Origin: Methanomicrobiales archaeon
GTDB taxonomy: Archaea > Halobacteriota > Methanomicrobia > Methanomicrobiales > Methanoculleaceae
DNA: 11,460 nucleotides
Assembly (NCBI GenBank): GCA_012521035.1
Contig: JAAYND010000271.1
Coordinates: 1-11,460 of the forward strand
Direction: 5' to 3'
The translations under genes were made by a program, and so were the position numbers. The notes below the pieces were generated by a model, which was not told the DNA's origin, did no database searches, and worked only from the letters and a program-made list of their open reading frames with translations. Positions 1-6,932 of this stretch are shown here, in pieces. Position 1 is the first letter of the stretch; the number at the start of each line of letters is the position of its first letter.

Positions 1-849
1 CGGGGGGTGCCGCCGGCCATCGCCGCCGGGACGGTGGTGGCAGGACTCATCGGGATCCTCGTCGGTGCAGCCCTCTTCCTCTGGGCAGCCTTTACGCAGT
101 TCCTCCGCGCCCTGCCCCGGTACCTGACAGCCCTTGAGAGAGAGGCAGCCGGGTACGGGATCAACCTCGATAACTTCCGGATCTGGGATTTCATCGACCA
201 GGGGACGGCCATCCAGCAGGCCGCCGGGCTCGCACGGGACGTCGGAAATATAGCCCTCGATGCCTTCCTTGTCGCTATAGCCATCGCCTTCCTCCTCCTC
301 GAGGCGCCCCGGCTCGCGGCGGGACTCAAGAGGCGTTTCGGGGCGGAGAACACCCTCTACCAGCACTTCTCACAGTCCGGCCGGATCCTCATCGACTACG
401 TGATCGTCAGGACGAAGGTGAACCTGGTCACCGGAACCGGGACCGGGATCTTCCTCTACATCTTCGGTATCGAGTTCGCAGTGCTCTGGGGGTTCGTCGC
501 CTTCGTGCTCAGCTACGTCCCCTACATCGGCCTCGTCGTCGCTGCAATCCCGCCAACGCTCCTCGCCCTGGTCAGCTTCGGGCCGGCGGGCGCGGTCACC
601 GTCATCATCGCCATCGCCCTCATCGACGCCGCCGCCGAGAACCTGGTCTTCCCCCAGATCGCAAGCCAGGGACTCAACCTCTCGCCGTTCGTCGTCCTCT
701 TCTCCGTCCTCTTCTGGGCGCTCGTACTCGGGGCGGTCGGTGTCTTCCTCGCCATCCCCCTGACGATCGCGGTGAAGCTCTTCCTGGAGAGCTGGGAAGA
801 GACGCGGTGGATCGGGGAGATGATGAACGCAAGGGACCGGGAGGAGTAG
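1..849 (+). CDS. AI-2E/PerM-family membrane transporter, 5'-truncated by window edge
   Basis: The reading frame is open from base 1 (codons CGG GGG GTG...), so the GTG at 7 is internal and the true start lies upstream of the window. The visible 282 residues hold several hydrophobic helices, a central soluble stretch (roughly residues 35-90), and the family's conserved C-terminal half: a VLSYVPYIG-like segment, then ENLVFPQI, then SPFVVLFSVLFWALVLGAVG and a final AIPL helix. This is the pattern of the AI-2E transporter family (PF01594). Members usually have about 340-370 residues and eight membrane helices, so about 60-80 N-terminal residues with the first helices appear to be missing. Family members export or exchange small solutes or ions; the autoinducer name comes from E. 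coli TqsA and should not be taken as function in a methanogen. The gene ends in TAG, followed by a T-run. Family assignment is firm; substrate is unknown. Confidence 0.88.
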   Translation, partial: RGVPPAIAAGTVVAGLIGILVGAALFLWAAFTQFLRALPRYLTALEREAAGYGINLDNFRIWDFIDQGTAIQQAAGLARDVGNIALDAFLVAIAIAFLLLEAPRLAAGLKRRFGAENTLYQHFSQSGRILIDYVIVRTKVNLVTGTGTGIFLYIFGIEFAVLWGFVAFVLSYVPYIGLVVAAIPPTLLALVSFGPAGAVTVIIAIALIDAAAENLVFPQIASQGLNLSPFVVLFSVLFWALVLGAVGVFLAIPLTIAVKLFLESWEETRWIGEMMNARDREE

Positions 850-871
850 GTCTGCATATCGGGGGCGCTCC

Positions 872-877
872 TTTTTT
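872..877 (+). terminator. T6 run after the AI-2E-family gene
   Basis: Six consecutive T residues lie about 22 nt after the stop codon and before the next gene. Archaeal RNA polymerase terminates at short T-runs without needing a hairpin. The sequence GGGGGCG at 861-867 and CCCCCGACG at 879-887 flank the T-run, but they would enclose it in a stem rather than precede it. The call rests on position and composition only. Confidence 0.4.
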
Positions 878-907
878 ACCCCCGACGACCCACCGATAAC
901 CAGGTAG

Positions 908-1780
908 ATGCACCACTATAAAGATATCATATTTGAAAAGCCCGTACCAGAAGAGATCCGGCGACTCGGGCTCCTCCCGGCGGACCTGCACTTCCATACC
1001 TGCCACTCCGACTCCATCACCCGTGTGCGCGATGCACTGAAGCTCGCGGCACGGCAGGGGATCGGGCTTGCGATCACCGATCACAACGCGATCGGCGGGG
1101 TGCTTGAGGCAGACCGGCAGAAGACCGGCGTCTTCCTCATCCCCGGTATCGAGGTCAGCGCAAACGACGGCCCGCATATCCTCCTCTACTTCCCCGCGAT
1201 CCCCGACCTCGCTGACTTCTACAAAAACCACATCGAGAAGAACCGGCGGAGCGCCCCCTACACCGCGATCCACCTCAACACCACCGATATACTCGATGCG
1301 AGCGAGGGCTACCCCTGCGTCAGGGTCGAGGCGCACCCCTGCGGCTACGCATTCCTGAACCGGGGGGTCCAGCGATGCGTCGCCCGGGACTGCATCAAAG
1401 GAGAGGTCTTCTCCCGCCTCGACGCGCTCGAGGTCATCTGCGGCGGGATGGCCCGGTCCCACAACCGGAAGGCGGCCGAACTCGCCACCGCTCACGGCCT
1501 CGGCCGGACCGGCGGGACCGACGGCCACCTCCTCCACGAACTCGGCGGTGTCGTCACCTGCGCAGAGGCCGATACCGTGGAAGAGTTCCTGGAAGCGATC
1601 CGTACAAAAAAGACCGTCATCATCGGCCGTGAACGGCCCCTCGTCGAAAAGGCCGTGATGGGGACCGCTGTCCTCCCGCACCACATCCCCCACGCCGTCC
1701 CCATCCTCCAGGCACGCTGGGAGCAGAGCCTCCCCGGGATCAGGAAGCGGGTCAGAAACCCTCTATCACCCAAGCGGTGA
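908..1780 (+). CDS. PHP-domain metal-dependent phosphoesterase
   Basis: The 290-aa protein has the ordered metal-binding motifs of the PHP superfamily (PF02811): DLHFHTCHSD (H28, H30), AITDHN (D58, H59), GIEV (E82), H90, EAHPCG (H143) and GGTDGH (D205, H207). These residues normally bind a two- or three-metal cluster that hydrolyses phosphoester bonds, as in the PHP domains of polymerases, histidinol phosphatase and the YciV/TrpH 5'-3' exonuclease/phosphatase group. It is a stand-alone soluble enzyme with no added catalytic domain; the last 45 residues are basic and outside the recognisable fold. No other ATG lies in frame before the first motif, so ATG 908 is the start; the SD is weak (AGGT about 5 nt upstream). 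The 3' end overlaps the convergent phospholipase D gene by 15 bp. The substrate cannot be read from the sequence. Confidence 0.85.
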   Translation: MHHYKDIIFEKPVPEEIRRLGLLPADLHFHTCHSDSITRVRDALKLAARQGIGLAITDHNAIGGVLEADRQKTGVFLIPGIEVSANDGPHILLYFPAIPDLADFYKNHIEKNRRSAPYTAIHLNTTDILDASEGYPCVRVEAHPCGYAFLNRGVQRCVARDCIKGEVFSRLDALEVICGGMARSHNRKAAELATAHGLGRTGGTDGHLLHELGGVVTCAEADTVEEFLEAIRTKKTVIIGRERPLVEKAVMGTAVLPHHIPHAVPILQARWEQSLPGIRKRVRNPLSPKR

Positions 1781-3208
1781 GAAAAGCCGGGAGATCGACT
1801 CCTTCATCCTGATCCAGCGGGGTCGCGACCGGTACCCCTCAAGCGTGATCTCGGTCGATACCCTGAGATCCTCCTCGAAGGCTCGCGCGAGTTCACCCCC
1901 CACCCCTGCATCGTAGAAGAAGGCGTTCGCCTCGAAGTTCAGCCGGAAACTCCGCACATCCCAGTTCGCGCTCCCGACCGATCCTGCCTTCCCATCGACG
2001 ACGATCGTCTTTGCGTGAAGAAACCCGTTGTCGTAGGTGTAGGCCCGCACCCCGGCATCGAGGAGGTCGCTGATGAACGAGAGGCTCGCCCAGTAGACGA
2101 ACGGGTGGTCGGGCTTGCAGGGGATCATGACCCGGACATCAACGCCGGAGAGCGCCGCGATCCGGAGGGCATCGGCGACGCTATCATCGGGGACGAAGTA
2201 GGGTGTCTGGATGTAGACCGACTCCCGGGCGGAGTTGATCAGCTTGATGTAGCCCTCTTTTATCGGGTTCCACCGGGTATCGGGGCCGCCGGAGACGATC
2301 TGGATCGGTGTCGAGCCCGGGGTGCCGGGGTCGGGGAAGTAGTGGGGACGGGGGGCCGGCCCCGGGTATTCGCCGGTAACGTAGTGCCAGTCGAGGAAGA
2401 ACCGGAGCTGGAGGAGGTGAACGCCCCGGCCTGCTATCCGGAGGGCCGTATCGCGCCAGGGACCCAGGGGGCCCTTCCCCAGGTACTCATCCCCGATATT
2501 GAACCCGCCGATGAACCCCACCGCCCCGTCGATGATCGCGATCTTTCGGTGGTTGCGGTAGTTGACCCGGTAGAACGAGGGGAAGAAGGCCCCGACCTCC
2601 CCGCCGGCATGGGTCAGCTCCGAGAACGCCCTCCGCGACCTCCCCCAGTTACGGGTTCCCACCGCATCGAAGAGGAGACGGACTTCGACCCCCTCCCGGG
2701 CCTTCTCCGCGAGGGCACGGATGAGCCTCCGCCCCAGGTCGTCGTTGTTGATGATATAGTACTCAATGTGGATATGCTGGCGTGCCCCGGAGATCGCGGC
2801 AAAGAGCGCGTCGAACTTCTCCTCGCCCCGGGTGTAGATATCGACCTGGTTCCTCCCGGTCAGGTGCGCCCGGCTGTTCCTGAGGAAGAGAAAGATCGTC
2901 TCGCGGAACTCCTCGGCCTCGGGGGTGGTGAAGCGGTAGGTCCTCTCGGAGAGCTCACGGTACTGCCCCAGGAGGGTCTCCTGCAGGTACTGCCGGTCCT
3001 CCTCCTCCTTGATGACGAACATCTTCTGCCGGGTATAGTTCTGCCCGAATATCAGGTAGAACAGGAACCCGATCGGCGGCAGGAAGAAGAGGACCATCAA
3101 CCAGGCCACCGCCGCCGTCGGGTTCCTCCGCTCGAAGAAGACGACGGTGATGGCGAATATGATGTTGAGGACCAGGACAACGGTAAGAAGGGTCACGAGA
3201 AGGGCCAT
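1766..3208 (-). CDS. cls: Cardiolipin synthase-like phospholipase D protein
   Basis: The 480-aa protein has the full cardiolipin synthase layout: two N-terminal membrane helices (about residues 3-24 and 33-54, a PLDc_N-type domain) and two phospholipase D HKD motifs, H220-x-K222-(x)4-D227 in HRKIAIIDG and H398-x-K400-(x)4-D405 in HAKTIVVDG. Each is followed by a conserved glycine/asparagine stretch (GGFNIGDEY; GSANWD). In bacteria such enzymes condense two phosphatidylglycerols. In archaea the equivalent substrate would be archaetidylglycerol, giving glycerol-bridged dimeric phospholipids at the inner membrane face; that role is inferred from family knowledge. ATG 3208 is preceded by a strong SD (GGAGGT) about 9 nt upstream, one of the clearest in the window. 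Length is typical (about 480). It may be transcribed alone from a TATA box at 3262-3269. Confidence 0.9.
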   Translation of the reverse strand: MALLVTLLTVVLVLNIIFAITVVFFERRNPTAAVAWLMVLFFLPPIGFLFYLIFGQNYTRQKMFVIKEEEDRQYLQETLLGQYRELSERTYRFTTPEAEEFRETIFLFLRNSRAHLTGRNQVDIYTRGEEKFDALFAAISGARQHIHIEYYIINNDDLGRRLIRALAEKAREGVEVRLLFDAVGTRNWGRSRRAFSELTHAGGEVGAFFPSFYRVNYRNHRKIAIIDGAVGFIGGFNIGDEYLGKGPLGPWRDTALRIAGRGVHLLQLRFFLDWHYVTGEYPGPAPRPHYFPDPGTPGSTPIQIVSGGPDTRWNPIKEGYIKLINSARESVYIQTPYFVPDDSVADALRIAALSGVDVRVMIPCKPDHPFVYWASLSFISDLLDAGVRAYTYDNGFLHAKTIVVDGKAGSVGSANWDVRSFRLNFEANAFFYDAGVGGELARAFEEDLRVSTEITLEGYRSRPRWIRMKESISRLFSPLG

Positions 3209-3261
3209 CTGGGTATTACCTCCCCGCCGGAGTCGGGTATGAGTGATCTATCTCCCTGGAA

Positions 3262-3269
3262 GTATATCC
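3262..3269 (-). promoter_or_regulatory. TATA box for the cls-like gene
   Basis: The minus-strand sequence GGATATACTT has a good archaeal TATA core about 55-60 nt before ATG 3208. A start site about 25 nt downstream would leave a leader of about 30 nt containing the GGAGGT SD. A perfect 12-bp palindrome abuts it on the upstream side (3271-3282). Confidence 0.45.
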
Positions 3270-3270
3270 A

Positions 3271-3282
3271 CCTGCCGGCAGG
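3271..3282. repeat. Perfect 12-bp palindrome CCTGCCGGCAGG
   Basis: CCTGCCGGCAGG is its own reverse complement. It lies between the stop of the membrane-protein gene and the TATA box of the downstream cls-like gene. It could be a protein-binding site just upstream of the promoter or the stem of a small hairpin ending the upstream transcript. In GC-rich DNA a 12-bp palindrome can arise by chance. Confidence 0.4.
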
Positions 3283-3297
3283 GCGGGCACCGATCTA

Positions 3298-3837
3298 TCA
3301 GGCAAACATCCTCATCAACCCGAACGCGATGACCATGAGGAAGATCGAGGCGGCGAGCCATCCGATGGTGATGAAGAAGAGGGACTGGATCCGATCCCAC
3401 CGGAGGATCCAGCAGATCACGACACTCGAGTAGAGGCCGACGACCAGCAACGTCGGGAGGACGATGAGGGTTACCGCACCGTACTTCGTGAGAAACGGCA
3501 CCTTCTGTATCTTCGCCCCGGTGCGCTCCAGTATACCCCTGACCCGGATCGAGGAATGGGCGAACGCATCGCATATGAGGAGGATAGCGAGCACGGTGCC
3601 GACCTCAACGGATGTCATGATCGCGAGGATCCCGGCCGGGTGCATCCCCATGCCCACCCCGGCAAAGACGGCGTTTGACTGGAGCACGAGGGTGGACGAG
3701 ACCAGCGCGAGGACCTGAACCTCCGGGATCCCGGAGGCGGAACCGAGGGCGAGCGGGAGGATTATGAGAAAGAGAGCGAGCGCCACCAGTGCCTTCGCGG
3801 CCTGGCGAAACCAGATCACCACAAACCTGAGGGACAT
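3298..3837 (-). CDS. Small multi-pass membrane protein, possibly Sm_multidrug_ex (COG2426)-like
   Basis: A protein of about 179 residues, mostly hydrophobic, with four or five predicted membrane helices and a short basic cytoplasmic loop (RVRGILERTGAKIQK). The C-terminal half (a KYG-AVTLIVLPTLLVVGLYSS segment, then WILRWDR, then FFITIGWLAASI) resembles the layout of the small multidrug export family PF06695/COG2426, where KYG, a proline/glycine helix and a glycine-rich last helix recur. The match is loose, so the family is tentative and no transport function should be assumed. A GTG at 3846 would add three residues; ATG 3837 is preferred, though neither has a strong SD. It lies about 90 bp upstream of the cls-like gene on the same strand and could be co-transcribed with it, but that gene has its own TATA and SD. 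Confidence 0.75.
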   Translation of the reverse strand: MSLRFVVIWFRQAAKALVALALFLIILPLALGSASGIPEVQVLALVSSTLVLQSNAVFAGVGMGMHPAGILAIMTSVEVGTVLAILLICDAFAHSSIRVRGILERTGAKIQKVPFLTKYGAVTLIVLPTLLVVGLYSSVVICWILRWDRIQSLFFITIGWLAASIFLMVIAFGLMRMFA

Positions 3838-4160
3838 CCACGCCACCCGTGCAGGAGATCATGCCGCGATTCCCGGTTCCCTTCATGGGGCATGTATATA
3901 TACGGTACGGTTCCCCGGGTGGCATTGCGGTAACACCCCCGGCAGGATACCTGCCCGGAGAGAACGGACCTGGAACGGGAGGCACCGGTTACGGGGCCGG
4001 GATCTACGATATCCGGGCTCATCCTGATCGCAAAAACCCATCATCGCCACCACTCCCCGCCGATGAATATCCTCGAGCTCCGGGGTGCAGACCCAACAAC
4101 GGAACGGTTGATGCAGGGAGAGGCGCAGGTTTTTTCTATTTTGAAGCCAATGAGGCACCC
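3838..4160. other. Gene-free divergent intergenic region
   Basis: About 320 bp between divergently transcribed genes. The plus frame stays open through it, but the implied peptide is rich in G, P and R with no recognisable domain and lies ahead of the well-supported start at 4161, so I do not call it coding. It contains the TATA element at 3895-3902, a hairpin GGCAG-GATAC-CTGCC (3941-3955) that extends by a further CC/GG pair, a smaller GGAT/ATCC stem near 4000-4015, and a T6 run at about 4130-4135 followed by TTCTATTTTG. The last could be a promoter element for the gene at 4161. Confidence 0.5.
3895..3902 (-). promoter_or_regulatory. TATA element (symmetrical TATATATA-like)
   Basis: The sequence GTATATATAC is nearly symmetrical, so direction is ambiguous. 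On the minus strand it sits about 58-65 nt before ATG 3837, giving a leader of about 30 nt for the membrane-protein gene. On the plus strand it would start a transcript more than 230 nt before the STAS-like gene at 4161. The minus-strand assignment fits better. Confidence 0.45.
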
Positions 4161-4556
4161 ATGCTTGACCGAATGAGAGAGAGTTCAGGAGGTGTTCTTG
4201 GTTTCCGATTCGACGGGAAGCTCAGCGAGAACGACTACGCCACCATCCTCCTCCCGGAGCTCGAGCGGGCGATGAAGGAACAGTCGAAGATCCGGATCCT
4301 CTTCAAGATAGAGGGGTTCCGGAGCTGGAGGCCTGGAGAGGGGTGGGACGCCTTCAGGCAGTGGCCGGGGATGGAGAACGTCGACCGGATCGCCATCGTC
4401 GGCGGAGAACGGTGGCGGGAGTGGATGAACCGGTTTCCCACACTCTTTGTCGGGTTTGGCGATATCGACGTCCGTTACTTCCCGGAGAGTCGCCAGCGGG
4501 ACGCCTGGGGCTGGTTGCGTGAAGGTCTGGTCCGGGTTCTCCTGACCGCCGAGTGA
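4161..4556 (+). CDS. SpoIIAA/STAS-like protein (DUF3478 type)
   Basis: A 131-aa soluble protein beginning MLDRMRESSGGVLGFRFDGK. It follows the SpoIIAA-like pattern (PF11964, a STAS-fold family): an N-terminal strand, a -G-K-L-S-x-x-D-Y start to the first helix, a central strand (IRILFKIEGF), a helix that includes WDAFRQW, the conserved RIAIVGGERWREWM strand-helix, and a C-terminal DVRYFPES strand with a closing WGWLREG helix. Family members are small lipid- or partner-binding modules with no known enzymatic role. ATG 4161 was chosen because the SpoIIAA fold begins there and a GAGG SD lies 5-9 nt upstream; the longer open frame back to 3849 is compositionally unlike the domain. It ends 44 nt before the next gene on the same strand. 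Confidence 0.82.
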   Translation: MLDRMRESSGGVLGFRFDGKLSENDYATILLPELERAMKEQSKIRILFKIEGFRSWRPGEGWDAFRQWPGMENVDRIAIVGGERWREWMNRFPTLFVGFGDIDVRYFPESRQRDAWGWLREGLVRVLLTAE

Positions 4557-4571
4557 GGCACTCGAAAGACC

Positions 4572-4578
4572 CATATAC
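4572..4578 (+). promoter_or_regulatory. TATA box for the zinc-ribbon methyltransferase-like gene (leaderless)
   Basis: CATATAC lies 23-29 nt before ATG 4601. Archaeal transcription starts about 25 nt past the TATA centre, which places the 5' end at or next to the ATG. There is no SD before 4601 (the upstream bases are CCCAACCTCCCGGGT), which fits a leaderless message and argues against a start at 4553. Confidence 0.55.
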
Positions 4579-4600
4579 CCCCACCCCCAACCTCCCGGGT

Positions 4601-5626
4601 ATGCACTGTCCCGTCTGCGGGAACGATTGTATCACGGACGCCCGCAAACTCCTTGAGAGCCTCCCGGAACGTTTCGCCCCCTGCCCTGACTGCATGGGGC
4701 TCGTCTACGACAAACGCCTCCCACCGCCGGACATCAGCCCGGGGGAACCCTGCCCCTCCTGCGGGAAGCGGTTCATCGATGAGGTCTTCGCCGATATCTA
4801 CCGGGTCATGGTCGAGGAGGGCGACCTCTCCGGGACCGAACCGCTCGCCGGCGCCGGGACACCGCTCATCCACCCCGGGTTTGCGATGCGCACGGCCCCC
4901 TACCTCCCGGCCGGGTCGCTCATCCTCCTCTCGGGAGTGGTCGGGGAGCAATCAGCTACCCGCATCATTGCCGAAGTCCCGGAGGTCCGGGGGGTCATCC
5001 AGGCGGGGGCCGGGACACCGGGGATCGCTGACCTCGACGCCGAGCCTATGACCCACACCCTGCTTGCGGGATGCGACGTCCGGGCTGACATCTTCCCCAC
5101 CCGGGCGGGGCCGGTCGTGGTCTACAAGCAGCAGTCGACCCTGCACGTCGAGTTCCCCCGGGACCATAACGAGAAGATCCTCACCCTTGAGCGCGAGATC
5201 GGGCGACGCCGGCCCCGGACGTTCGTCGATGCCTGCTCGGGCGCCGGCACACTCGGGCTCGCTGCGGCCCGGGCCGGCATCCACCACGTCGTAACAAACG
5301 ACGCCTGGTACGCGGCGGCCTGCTGGACCGCCTGTAACCTCCAGGTGAACCGGGAGTTCCTGGATATTGAAGAGGTGACGATCTGCCGGTCGTATGGCGA
5401 CCTCGCGGATCATCCGGTCGCGCGCGATCCCATCCTCGTCGCCACCGCCACCGGCGCACAGGAGATCGAGGTCTACCAGGGCGACCTCCGGGTCTTTGAT
5501 TCCCTGCTCCTGCCCGACGTCGACCTCACCGCCCTCGATCTCTTCGAGAAGAAGGATGCCGGAGAGATCAGTCGGATCTCCGCGGCCTGGCGGGCCCGGG
5601 TGGGCGGAGATATTTTTATCCCGTAG
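4601..5626 (+). CDS. Zinc-ribbon protein with Trm5-like class I methyltransferase fold; substrate unknown
   Basis: A 341-aa protein with three CxxC pairs in its first 55 residues (C3/C6, C28/C31, C51/C54, plus C10), suggesting one or two zinc sites. The middle (about 80-165) is unassigned. The C-terminal half contains VVYKQQSTLHVEFPRDHNE, then DACSGAGTLGL (210-220), a normal AdoMet-binding motif I, and VTNDAWYAA (about 231-239) with the acidic end of strand 2. The order of a basic/HNEK segment followed by motif I resembles Trm5/TYW2-type tRNA methyltransferases (COG2520). However, I find no NPPY or PPY motif, and the region where it should fall reads TALDLFEKKD. So the AdoMet-binding fold is supported, but nucleic-acid base methylation is not. 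Methylation of a protein or small molecule, or a non-catalytic role, remains open. Apparently leaderless. The 3' end carries the promoter of the SRP RNA gene. Confidence 0.8.
   Translation: MHCPVCGNDCITDARKLLESLPERFAPCPDCMGLVYDKRLPPPDISPGEPCPSCGKRFIDEVFADIYRVMVEEGDLSGTEPLAGAGTPLIHPGFAMRTAPYLPAGSLILLSGVVGEQSATRIIAEVPEVRGVIQAGAGTPGIADLDAEPMTHTLLAGCDVRADIFPTRAGPVVVYKQQSTLHVEFPRDHNEKILTLEREIGRRRPRTFVDACSGAGTLGLAAARAGIHHVVTNDAWYAAACWTACNLQVNREFLDIEEVTICRSYGDLADHPVARDPILVATATGAQEIEVYQGDLRVFDSLLLPDVDLTALDLFEKKDAGEISRISAAWRARVGGDIFIP
5611..5619 (+). promoter_or_regulatory. Promoter TATA box of the SRP RNA gene
   Basis: TATTTTTAT, preceded by purine-rich GGCGGAGA that could serve as the BRE, lies 23-31 nt before the inferred SRP RNA 5' end at 5642. 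It overlaps the last codons and stop of the upstream protein gene. A second TATA-like string (ACTATATAC at 5633-5641) directly abuts the RNA 5' end, which is too close to direct a start at 5642. Confidence 0.55.
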
Positions 5627-5641
5627 ACACCCACTATATAC

Positions 5642-5947
5642 GGGGACTAGCCCGGGTGGTTCGGCGTCACCTGTAACCCGAGACCGCCGTAAGCGGGGGG
5701 CGAAGTCTGAGGAAGGCCATAGCGGCCTGCTGGATCCTCTGTATTCCGACGGAGAAGCCTCGTCCCATGAGGTCGGCGGAGAGGGATCAATGTCCCGGAG
5801 GGGGCGGCGACCTCTTGCTGCGGGGACCGGTTCAGGCCCGGAAGGGAGCAGACTTACCGTGGACGTTCGGCGCCCATGGGGTTGCGGGGTGGAGGAGGAG
5901 TGCAGCGGTGAACGCTTGTGCGCACGGTCGACCGATGACGTGTCCCC
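5642..5947 (+). ncRNA. ffs: Archaeal signal recognition particle RNA (7S RNA)
   Basis: The conserved SRP54-binding domain IV hairpin is unmistakable: GGTTCAGGCCCGGAAGGG at about 5829-5846, followed by AGCAGACTTACC. The 5' domain has the archaeal Alu-domain signature, GTGGTTCGGCGTCACCTGTAACC (5657-5679) with the UGUAAC turn at 5672-5677, then a GCCGTAAGCGG loop. The ends were set by terminal helix pairing: GGGGAC (5642-5647) with GTCCCC (5942-5947). This gives 306 nt, normal for archaeal SRP RNAs, which carry helix 1 and the Alu domain. It scaffolds SRP19 and SRP54 and targets nascent membrane and secreted proteins. No protein-coding frame explains this stretch. The mdh start is only 15 nt downstream. 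Confidence 0.95.
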
Positions 5948-5962
5948 AATTCGGCGATCTCC

Positions 5963-6916
5963 ATGGCAAAGGTAACGATTATCGGGGCTACAGGGAACGT
6001 CGGCATGTTTGCGGCCCACACCATATCCGAGATTCCTTACGTCAACGAGATGTTGCTCATAGGGAAACCCGGACGCGAAGATTTTCTCGGGGGCTGCTGT
6101 CATGACCTCTCCGACTCATTTGCTGCGCGGGGCACCCATGTCAGGCTCTCGTACAGTACCTGCATCACCGACGCAGAGAACTCTGATATCATCATCTGCA
6201 CGGCAGGGGTTCCGCGGAAACCCGGCCAGGACCGAAACGATCTCGCTCTTGAGAACGCGAAGATCGTCGCAGAGACCGCAGAAACCATCGGCAGATGCGC
6301 GCCGGATACTATTCTCTTCATGGTCACAAACCCGGTCGACGTCATGACCGCCGTCGCCATGAAATACTCAGGCCTCCCGCCACAGAGGGTCTTCGGCCTC
6401 GGGACGCACCTGGACTCGATGCGCTTGAAGTCCTTAATAGCCCGGTACTTCCGGGTCCATGTCAGCGAGGTGCATACCCGGATCATCGGGGAGCACGGCG
6501 AGAGCATGGTACCGCTCTGGTCGGCGACGACGATCGGCGGCATCCAGATCCACAACCTGCCCACATTCTCAGGGCTGCCGGCGCAGGAGATGATCGATAC
6601 GGTCCGCACGAGCGGCCAGGCGATCATCAGGGATAAGGGATCCACGATATACGGCCCCGGGGAGGCTATCGCGACCCTGGTGCGGACGATCCTCGGCGAC
6701 GAGAACCGGATCCTCACGGTATCGAGCCACATCACGAGCGAGGTCCACGGGATCGGCGACGTCTGTATCGGCGTGCCCGCCCGCCTCAACCGAAACGGCA
6801 TCTTCCCGGTACCGATACGGCTCCAGGGCGACGAGGTTACCGGATTTCAGGAGTCGGTCCAGAAGATCCGCACGATCACGGCAGAAGTGATGGAGCGGCT
6901 CGAAGAGATCCGCTAA
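5963..6916 (+). CDS. mdh: Malate dehydrogenase (LDH-like, archaeal type)
   Basis: A 317-aa protein of the lactate/malate dehydrogenase superfamily. The dinucleotide-binding loop is GATGNVG (8-14). The active site is intact: R85 and R91 in GVPRKPGQDR, N123 in TNPVD, D151 and R154 in GTHLDSMR, and catalytic H178 in GEHGESMVP. The PRKPGQDR loop indicates malate/oxaloacetate specificity. The sequence closely recalls the Methanocaldococcus MJ0490 enzyme, which can use NADP(H). Here K35 sits in the IGKPGR segment after strand 2, where that enzyme has Arg, so NADP(H) use is possible but not shown. It interconverts malate and oxaloacetate in the partial TCA pathway. ATG 5963 is the only sensible start, directly before MAKVTIIGATG. 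I see no clear SD and no separate promoter in the 15 nt after the SRP RNA. It converges on EF-1beta with a 16-nt gap. Confidence 0.95.
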   Translation: MAKVTIIGATGNVGMFAAHTISEIPYVNEMLLIGKPGREDFLGGCCHDLSDSFAARGTHVRLSYSTCITDAENSDIIICTAGVPRKPGQDRNDLALENAKIVAETAETIGRCAPDTILFMVTNPVDVMTAVAMKYSGLPPQRVFGLGTHLDSMRLKSLIARYFRVHVSEVHTRIIGEHGESMVPLWSATTIGGIQIHNLPTFSGLPAQEMIDTVRTSGQAIIRDKGSTIYGPGEAIATLVRTILGDENRILTVSSHITSEVHGIGDVCIGVPARLNRNGIFPVPIRLQGDEVTGFQESVQKIRTITAEVMERLEEIR

Positions 6917-6920
6917 AAAA
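6915..6920 (-). terminator. T6 run ending the EF-1beta transcript
   Basis: Six A residues on the plus strand give a minus-strand T6 run 13-18 nt after the EF-1beta stop codon. It overlaps the mdh stop region. This is a normal archaeal T-run terminator position for the minus-strand cluster. Confidence 0.5.
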
Positions 6921-6932
6921 GGATGAGCCCGC

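Noticed and set aside
1..849. Quorum-sensing transporter
   Set aside because: The family name comes from one E. coli member; nothing in the window links this protein to autoinducer-2.
914..929. TATA-like string CTATAAAGATATCATA in the first codons of the PHP gene
   Set aside because: It would place a start inside the gene with no downstream in-frame start before the first metal-binding motif. It is explained by codons for Tyr, Lys, Asp and Ile.
674..1693. 339-aa minus-strand open frame
   Set aside because: It is antisense to the AI-2E-family and PHP genes, both with firm family motifs.
2015..3433. 472-aa plus-strand open frame
   Set aside because: It is antisense to the cls-like gene, whose HKD motifs and SD are clear. 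The implied peptide is rich in P, G, E and R with no domain, a common shadow in GC-rich DNA.
3849..4160. 104-residue N-terminal extension of the STAS-like protein
   Set aside because: The composition is low-complexity (G, P, R), while the SpoIIAA-like fold starts at ATG 4161 with a GAGG SD upstream.
4952..6103. 383-aa minus-strand open frame
   Set aside because: It runs antisense through the methyltransferase-like gene, the SRP RNA and the start of mdh, and has no recognisable domain.
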